From Postechiella marina (lineage in GTDB: Bacteria; Bacteroidota; Bacteroidia; Flavobacteriales; Flavobacteriaceae), in the NCBI RefSeq assembly GCF_039538365.1, contig NZ_BAABCA010000001.1:372001-436000 (forward strand): a stretch of 64,000 nucleotides of DNA. The letters are read 5' to 3'. The number at the start of each line of letters is the position of its first letter. The first letter of the stretch is position 1. This document shows positions 58,488-64,000 of this stretch, one piece after another. Below the pieces are notes generated by a model. It was given only the letters and a program-made list of their open reading frames with translations, made no database searches and was not told where the DNA came from. A program made the position numbers and the translations under genes.

Positions 58488-60416
58488 TTATTTCATTTTT
58501 ATAATCATAAACTGGGTACGTCTATTTAATTGATGTTGTTGATTTGTACATTTAATAGTGCCATCGCAGTTATTTATTAATTGCTCTTCGCCATAACCTT
58601 TGTGCGACTCAATTCTAGTAGCATCTATACCTTTCGAAATTAAGTACTCGTAGGTAGATTTGGCACGTTGGGCAGATAGTTTAAGGTTATATGATGCAGG
58701 CCCTCTAGAATCTGTGTGAGATTCAATTTTTATAACCATATTAGGATACTTGTTTTTCATTAAATGAGCAATTTTGTCCAATTCTATGCTACTGTCTCCA
58801 CGAATGTTATATTTATTGTAATCAAAATAGATGGGATCGAGCTTAATAGTAGGCTCTGGTTCTTTTATTTTGTTAGCAATGGGGTTTAATATAATGTCTG
58901 CTGTAATACTATATACATTATCATCAATATTTTTAGAGGTTACTTGTAGTGTTCTGTCCTCGTAACCTTCTTTTTTTGTATCAATAATATAATCTGTATC
59001 TCTATCTATATTTAGTTGGTAGTAGCCTGTACTGTCACTCTCTAATATAGCTATTTCTTTCTTATTACTATCTAAAATAGAGACAAGTGCTTTGTTAATA
59101 GGTTTGTTTGTTTTAGAGTTACTTACTACGCCTTCAATTATAAGTTGTAAAATCCTATTGTATGCATATATATCGTCGTCTCCTAAACCATCGTCTCTAT
59201 TTGATGATATATATCCAGAGAGGCCATCATTATTCATAAAAAAAGAAAAATCATCTTTATTAGAGTTAACAGGAATTCCTAAATTTAAAATGCTTACAAT
59301 ATTATTTTCTCTATCAGAGACGGTTCCAAATATGTCTAAAAGTCCTAAACCTAAATGTCCATCAGACGAAAAGAATAGCACATCTTCGCTATTAACAAAA
59401 GGGAACAATTCATTTTTATCTGTGTTTACAATTGGCCCTAAGTTTACAGGAGTACCAAAAGAACCATTCTCAAATAAATCTATATAATATATATCTGATC
59501 CACCCATACCTCCAGGCATATCCGAAGCAAAATATAGTTTAGTACCATCATTATTTAAAGCTGGATGACCTACAGAATAGTCGTCGCTATTAAAGCTAAG
59601 CTCTTCTACATTTATCCATTTATCATCTACCAAAGTAGATTTATAAATTTTTAAATTACTTACACCTTTGTTGTCCTTTTTTAAACCAATATTTTTGTTG
59701 TAATTGTTGCGACAAAAGTACATGGTTTTTCCATCTTTTGATAAGGTAAGAGGTCCGTCGTGGTAAGTTGAATTTATATCGCCTTTTACTTTGGCTTTAT
59801 GATGGATAATTGTGTCGCTACCTTTATCTGTAGCATATATATCTAAAAAAGGTTGGTTGTTCCAGCCATAAAGATGTTTTATTGACACGCCTTTATTCGC
59901 TGTCGATGTAAAATATATTTTACTGTCGTGCTCGAAGGCTCCAAAATCGCTTAATTTAGAATTAAAGTTTACGTCTTTTAAGAAATAGTGTTGTTTTGCA
60001 TTAAATATAGATGTTATAAAATTTGCATCTTTAGAAAGTTGTTTTTCATTTATAACACCACCCAAAGTCTTAAATTTTCTCATCCATTCTCGAGAGGCTT
60101 TATAATTTTTAACACCTCTTAAAGACTGCGCGTATTTATAGTAATATGCTACAGGAATGTTTTGCTGAGTTATAACTTTTTTATAATATACAACTGCACT
60201 ATCTGGGTTTCTTAAATATGCATAGCAATCTGCTAATTGCCTAGTGGCATAATCTGTATTAAAATTTTTATTTATTAATTCGCGATATGCTTCGGAAGCT
60301 TTAACAAAAGAAAATTTATTAAATAAGTTATCGGCTTTTTTTTGTAAACCTTGCTGAGCAAAACTTAATGAAGCCCAAAAAGCAATACAAATTACTAAAT
60401 AGTTTTTTAATTTCAT
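58488..60416 (-). CDS. OmpA-family protein with TPR-like and PD40 repeats, paralogue 2
   Basis: A 642-residue envelope protein with signal peptide (1-20, ending SLSFAQ). TPR-like helices cover about 20-125 and PD40 (WD40-like) repeats about 150-420, e.g. DGPLTLSKDGKTMYFCRNN, NDGTKLYFASDMPGGMGGSDIY. A carboxypeptidase-like segment (about 425-510, EGVVSNSKTNKPINKALVSI) and a C-terminal OmpA domain (about 525-642) follow. The OmpA domain has the peptidoglycan-binding IESHTDSRG and the conserved Arg in LSAQRA. This order matches PorE-type proteins of type IX secretion, which tie the outer membrane to peptidoglycan. It lies 46 bases downstream of a close paralogue, and both stand behind PorP/SprF. 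Confidence 0.87.
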   Translation of the reverse strand: MKLKNYLVICIAFWASLSFAQQGLQKKADNLFNKFSFVKASEAYRELINKNFNTDYATRQLADCYAYLRNPDSAVVYYKKVITQQNIPVAYYYKYAQSLRGVKNYKASREWMRKFKTLGGVINEKQLSKDANFITSIFNAKQHYFLKDVNFNSKLSDFGAFEHDSKIYFTSTANKGVSIKHLYGWNNQPFLDIYATDKGSDTIIHHKAKVKGDINSTYHDGPLTLSKDGKTMYFCRNNYNKNIGLKKDNKGVSNLKIYKSTLVDDKWINVEELSFNSDDYSVGHPALNNDGTKLYFASDMPGGMGGSDIYYIDLFENGSFGTPVNLGPIVNTDKNELFPFVNSEDVLFFSSDGHLGLGLLDIFGTVSDRENNIVSILNLGIPVNSNKDDFSFFMNNDGLSGYISSNRDDGLGDDDIYAYNRILQLIIEGVVSNSKTNKPINKALVSILDSNKKEIAILESDSTGYYQLNIDRDTDYIIDTKKEGYEDRTLQVTSKNIDDNVYSITADIILNPIANKIKEPEPTIKLDPIYFDYNKYNIRGDSSIELDKIAHLMKNKYPNMVIKIESHTDSRGPASYNLKLSAQRAKSTYEYLISKGIDATRIESHKGYGEEQLINNCDGTIKCTNQQHQLNRRTQFMIIKMK

Positions 60417-60462
60417 GGGGTCTTATGTTTTAACACACAATTGGTTGGTTGTGTTTTGAAAT

Positions 60463-62379
60463 TTATTCCATTTTTATAACAATAAATTGAGTTCTTCTAT
60501 TTAATTGATGATCGTCTTCTTCACATTTTTCTCCATCTTCGCAACCATTTGTTAATTGGCGCTCTCCAAAACCTTTATGTTCTGTTATTCTTTTAGCATC
60601 AACACCATTGGCTACTAAATACTCGTAAGTTGCATTGGCTCTGTCTATAGATAGCCTGTCGTTGTATGAGAGTGACCCTCTAGAATCTGTATGAGATTCT
60701 ATTCTAATAACCATATCTGGGTATTCTTTGGTCATTAATTTTACAATTTTATCAAGTTCTAATTTAGCATCTTCTCTAATGTTATGCTTGTCGTAATCAA
60801 AATAAATATTATTTAATTCGGCTAAGACAATAACGTCTTGAACAGGGTTTAAAATTAAATTCGCAGTTATGGTTGACTCTACACTTTTTAAATGTTTTGA
60901 TGTAAATTCTCTATAATCGTCAATGTATTTCTTTTGACTACCAACTATTTTATAGTCTTTATTTCGGTCTATATTAATTTCATAATAACCAAATTCGTCG
61001 GTTACCATATAGGCAATTTCATTTTCTTTATCGTCAAATAATTTAATAACAGAATTAGCAATAGGTTTTCTATTAATAGCATCTGTAACCACTCCTTTTA
61101 CGTGTAGTACAGGAACTCTATAAAACCCATAAATATCGTCGTCTCCACGTCCACCTTTTCTGTTAGATGAAAAATAACCAGTTACACCATCGTCATTTGC
61201 AAAAAAGGAGAAATCATCTTTATTTGAGTTAATTGGTACGCCTAAATTTACATAATCTACAATTTTATCGTTTTCGTCTGTTATTGTAGCATATATGTCT
61301 AAAAGACCAATGCCTAAATGCCCATCAGATGCATAAAACAAAGTGCCTTCGTTATTAATAAATGGTGTGCCTTCTGTTTTTTCTGTGTTAACAATATCTC
61401 CTAAGTTTTCAGGAGTACCTAAGGTACCATCAGGGTTAATGTCTACAGAATAAATATCTGATTGGCCATAGCCTCCAGGCATATCCGATGTAAAATATAA
61501 CTTAGTATTATCTCTATTTAAAGCAGGATGTTGGGTAGAGTATTCTACATTATTTATCGATAAATCTTCAATATCTGTCCAAATGCTATCTTTAAGAGTC
61601 GCTCTGTAAATTTTCATATTGCTTATGCCTTCTTTATCGGTTACTTTGCCTAACTCGTTAGCATTATTTCGAGAAAAATACATTGTTTTTCCGTCGTTGG
61701 TAATGGTCGCAGGGCCATCGTGATAAATAGAGTTTACATCTCCTTTTACTTTTGAAGAATAATCTACTTGTCTTTTTCGGTCTTTGTCTGTTACATAGAG
61801 GTCTAAGAAGGGTTGTTCGTTCCAACCATAAACACGTTTTATAGCTACACCTTCGTCTCTTGAAGAAGTAAAGTATATTTTGTTATCATGCTCAAAAGCA
61901 CCGAAGTCGCTGTATTTGGTATTAAACCTAATTCTAGATAAGAAATATTGTTGTTTGGCGTTAAACACATGCGTTATAAAATCGATGTCTTTATCGAAAT
62001 CTTCAGTGTTAGCTATACCTCCAGAGTCTTTAAAGGTTTGCATCCATTCTCTAGATTCTTTATATTTTTTTGTTCCTCTTAAAGATTGAGCATAACGGTA
62101 ATAATACTCTACAGGAACATTGTCTTGTTTAACTACAGATTTGTAGTATCTAGATGCATTTCGCGGATCTCTTAACAGGGCATAGCAGTCTGCTAATTGT
62201 CTTGTAGAATAATCTTTGTTGTAATTATCTTGAATTAATTCGCGGTATATTTTAGCAGCTTTTACAAAAGAAAATTTGCTAAATAGGGTATCTGCCTTTT
62301 TTTGTTTTCCTTGTTGAGCAAACATAATTAAGTTTAGCATTAAAGCTAGACAGACTAATATGTATTTTTTTAGTTTCAT
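60463..62379 (-). CDS. OmpA-family protein with TPR-like and PD40 repeats, paralogue 1
   Basis: A 638-residue paralogue of the 58488 protein with the same order of parts: signal (ending LIMFAQ), TPR-like helices, PD40 repeats (DGPATITNDGKTMYFSRNN, DNTKLYFTSDMPGGYGQSDIY), carboxypeptidase-like segment and OmpA domain with IESHTDSRGSLSYNDRLS. Key residues of the OmpA domain are retained in both copies. It is nine bases downstream of PorP/SprF. The two copies agree at many positions along their whole length, so a tandem duplication is likely, probably allowing different partners. Confidence 0.87.
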   Translation of the reverse strand: MKLKKYILVCLALMLNLIMFAQQGKQKKADTLFSKFSFVKAAKIYRELIQDNYNKDYSTRQLADCYALLRDPRNASRYYKSVVKQDNVPVEYYYRYAQSLRGTKKYKESREWMQTFKDSGGIANTEDFDKDIDFITHVFNAKQQYFLSRIRFNTKYSDFGAFEHDNKIYFTSSRDEGVAIKRVYGWNEQPFLDLYVTDKDRKRQVDYSSKVKGDVNSIYHDGPATITNDGKTMYFSRNNANELGKVTDKEGISNMKIYRATLKDSIWTDIEDLSINNVEYSTQHPALNRDNTKLYFTSDMPGGYGQSDIYSVDINPDGTLGTPENLGDIVNTEKTEGTPFINNEGTLFYASDGHLGIGLLDIYATITDENDKIVDYVNLGVPINSNKDDFSFFANDDGVTGYFSSNRKGGRGDDDIYGFYRVPVLHVKGVVTDAINRKPIANSVIKLFDDKENEIAYMVTDEFGYYEINIDRNKDYKIVGSQKKYIDDYREFTSKHLKSVESTITANLILNPVQDVIVLAELNNIYFDYDKHNIREDAKLELDKIVKLMTKEYPDMVIRIESHTDSRGSLSYNDRLSIDRANATYEYLVANGVDAKRITEHKGFGERQLTNGCEDGEKCEEDDHQLNRRTQFIVIKME

Positions 62380-62388
62380 AATAAAAAA

Positions 62389-63309
62389 TTAAAAATATCT
62401 AGGAGATTTTAATTTAGAACTTAAGAATTTGAATTCGTACATAAGTAATAATTCATGAGTTCCGCTAGTATATGCTCTAATTTCTGAGGTTGGTTTTTCG
62501 TAGGCGTAACCTATTCGTAGTTGTCTTGATACTTGAAAATCTGCAATGCCACCAATGGCTGCTGTAGACTCGTTAATTCTATAAGAACCACCTAGCCAAA
62601 ACTTCTCGTTAAACAAGAAATTGGCTGTTAAATCGTAAGATAGTGGTGCGCCATTTGTTGCTTTAACTAAAAAAGCTGGTTTTAATTTTAAACGTTTACT
62701 TAAATCGAATACATAGCCACCTGTAAAATAATAGCTTAGTCGCTCTAAGGCTTCATATTCTTTAGTCTTGTTATAATCTGTATTAAGTATTCTAGGTGTA
62801 GAAAGGCCTAAATACATTTTATTTGTACTCCAATAAACACCAACACCGATATTTGGAGACCATCTATCTTCTACGCCTAATATATTGGGGTCAAAACTTT
62901 GAGATTCTCTAAAATCTGCATCTAAGCTATATTGTGTAAACCCAGCTTTTAAACCAAAAGCAAGTTTACCATCTCTACCTGTAGGAATTGAATATGAAAA
63001 GTCTCCATATAAATATGAAAAGTTTTGAGGCCCTAAGTCGTCTTCAATAAAAGATAAACCTAAACCAATTCTATCGTTTCTTAATGGGGTATGAATGGAT
63101 AATGTTTGTGTTATTGGACCTCCGTCAAAACCTACCCATTGGCTTCTATGTAGCCCAACTACACTTAAAGCTTCTCTACTACCTGCGTAGGCAGGGTTAA
63201 TTGAGATTGTGTTATACATATACTGTGTAAATTGCGGTAATTGTTGGGCAATTCCGACGGTACAGCTAAATAACGCAATAGCGATTATGTTCTTTTTTAA
63301 GAGTTTCAT
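62389..63309 (-). CDS. PorP/SprF family type IX secretion membrane protein
   Basis: A 306-residue outer-membrane protein. The signal ends TVGIAQ and the family mark QFTQYMYNTISINPAYAGSREALSVVGLHRSQWVG follows it, as in all PorP/SprF proteins. Alternating strands end KFLSSKLKSPRYF. SprF of Flavobacterium johnsoniae is needed to secrete the type B cargo SprB, and related SprF-like genes lie next to their cargo genes. This copy is ten bases downstream of a type B cargo gene, matching that rule. Confidence 0.92.
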   Translation of the reverse strand: MKLLKKNIIAIALFSCTVGIAQQLPQFTQYMYNTISINPAYAGSREALSVVGLHRSQWVGFDGGPITQTLSIHTPLRNDRIGLGLSFIEDDLGPQNFSYLYGDFSYSIPTGRDGKLAFGLKAGFTQYSLDADFRESQSFDPNILGVEDRWSPNIGVGVYWSTNKMYLGLSTPRILNTDYNKTKEYEALERLSYYFTGGYVFDLSKRLKLKPAFLVKATNGAPLSYDLTANFLFNEKFWLGGSYRINESTAAIGGIADFQVSRQLRIGYAYEKPTSEIRAYTSGTHELLLMYEFKFLSSKLKSPRYF

Positions 63310-63319
63310 AGGTTAATTG

Positions 63320-64000
63320 TTATTTGGTTCCTAAGTAAAGAGGTCCAGTAAATGGTTCCAATCCACTGTTTTTTAAGACTATTATATAATAATATGTTCC
63401 GTTAGGTACTTTGTCTGCTGTTCCAATTGATGATTTGTGAGCAGATCCTTTCCAGGTTCCTTGTTTTTCTCCTAATGTGTATGCATCATCTTCATAAATT
63501 AATGCACCCCATCTATTAAATATTTTTACATTAGCAGTAAATCCACATAAATCAATTCCCATAATATCGAAACTTTCATTTATACCATCACCATTAGGAG
63601 TTAAAGCTGTAGATATTTCAATATCATTTTGACCACATGGTAAAACAACACAATCTGCATTAATAGATAAAGATATTTCGGTTACACTAATACATCCATT
63701 ATCTGTTGTTGTATAGCTAAATAAGTAGTCTTTTGTGCCTTCTCCAGGAAGAAAATCTTCGGCTAGTTCAAGAGTACTTGGGTTAAAAATATTATTATTT
63801 AATTCTGCATTAGTATCGCCTTCTAATAATTCCCATACGCCAGATAAATTTTCTACAGTAACATACTCATTTAAATCTATAAGACCATCGTCAAAACATT
63901 TTTCTGGAGCAGTAACTTGAATTACGACTTCGTCTAGAATTACAGTAAGTGTTTGTACATAATCTTTTTCGTTGCCACAATCATCTTTAACAGTCCATGT
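63320..64000 (-). CDS. T9SS type B cargo protein, C-terminal part only
   Basis: The reading frame stays open from the stop at 63320 to the window edge, so 226 codons of a larger gene are seen and the start lies outside. The ATG at 63562 is internal. The upstream part carries immunoglobulin-like/HYR repeat sequence (TWTVKDDCGN, TAPEKCFDDGLIDL). The end is the gliding-motility-type C-terminal domain: TPNGDGINESFDIMGIDLC, VKIFNRWGALIYEDD, PNGTYYYIIVLKN and GPLYLGTK. This domain directs secretion and surface attachment through type IX secretion and needs a SprF-like partner, which follows directly. The protein is probably a large surface adhesin or repeat protein. Confidence 0.9.
   Translation of the reverse strand, partial: TWTVKDDCGNEKDYVQTLTVILDEVVIQVTAPEKCFDDGLIDLNEYVTVENLSGVWELLEGDTNAELNNNIFNPSTLELAEDFLPGEGTKDYLFSYTTTDNGCISVTEISLSINADCVVLPCGQNDIEISTALTPNGDGINESFDIMGIDLCGFTANVKIFNRWGALIYEDDAYTLGEKQGTWKGSAHKSSIGTADKVPNGTYYYIIVLKNSGLEPFTGPLYLGTK

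Noticed and set aside
63320..63562. Short 80-codon gene starting at an ATG at 63562
   Set aside because: The frame continues open to the window edge with clear repeat and type B domain sequence upstream, so this is only the end of a large gene.

Overview
The window is a stretch of AT-rich chromosome from a member of the Bacteroidota, most likely a marine Flavobacteriaceae (inference). The lineage signs are several: type IX secretion genes (porQ, PorP/SprF, a type B cargo C-terminal domain), a SusC/SusD pair with a two-component-like regulator, an E1 alpha/beta fusion dehydrogenase, a 6S-like RNA between zapA and rny, -7 promoter elements of the form TAnnTTTG, and little Shine-Dalgarno sequence. 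Base composition and codon use look even throughout. I see no insertion sequence, prophage, tRNA, rRNA or CRISPR array.

Layout. 0-9.4 kb: ornithine aminotransferase behind a possibly structured leader, two small membrane proteins, a DUF2027/Smr protein, a calcium-repeat lipoprotein, a cysteine desulfurase, and an M23 peptidase plus TonB-dependent receptor operon. 9.5-16 kb: a coiled-coil protein, zapA, 6S RNA, rny, xerD, an unknown gene, and the fused 2-oxoacid dehydrogenase E1. 16-34 kb: an outer-membrane protein with a degenerate M1-peptidase domain, a LOG-family protein, uvrA, two unknown genes, ggt, an ACP phosphodiesterase-like gene, glmM, a sulfatase, a lipid A acyltransferase-like gene, a rhomboid protease and lon. 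34-45 kb: a Sus-type locus for phosphate esters. 45-53 kb: porQ, cmk, three tandem paralogues of an unknown secreted family, a BON/LysM protein and rpsA. 53-58.3 kb: pyrR, pyrB, two small genes, rnz, pdxH and a CAP-domain lipoprotein. 58.4-64 kb: two tandem OmpA/PD40 proteins, PorP/SprF and the 3' end of a large T9SS type B cargo protein.

The most interesting part is 34.3-44.8 kb. A 1240-residue protein has the full architecture of a hybrid two-component regulator: periplasmic propeller, Y_Y_Y domain, membrane helix, kinase-like region, receiver-like region and AraC DNA-binding domain. Its phosphotransfer residues are replaced: the H-box His by Ser773, the receiver Asp by Asn1039, and the receiver Lys by Met. 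Directly downstream, before susC, are four copies of (T/A)GAAACA at 21, 22 and 21 bp spacing. That is the two-turn phasing expected for AraC-family dimers, and three copies carry a second box (CCTTT) about one turn further on. The SusC/SusD pair is followed by a periplasmic fusion of a GDPD/PI-PLC-like phosphodiesterase and an alkaline phosphatase. I read this as a locus that imports and dephosphorylates a phosphodiester substrate, controlled by a phosphorelay-independent transmembrane activator. This is inference from sequence and is not proven.

Other points worth a look are the 6S-like RNA whose closing stem can also form a terminator, the structured rpsA leader, the protease-dead M1-like domain fused to a beta-barrel, and the tandem triplicate family at 46.7-50.4 kb.
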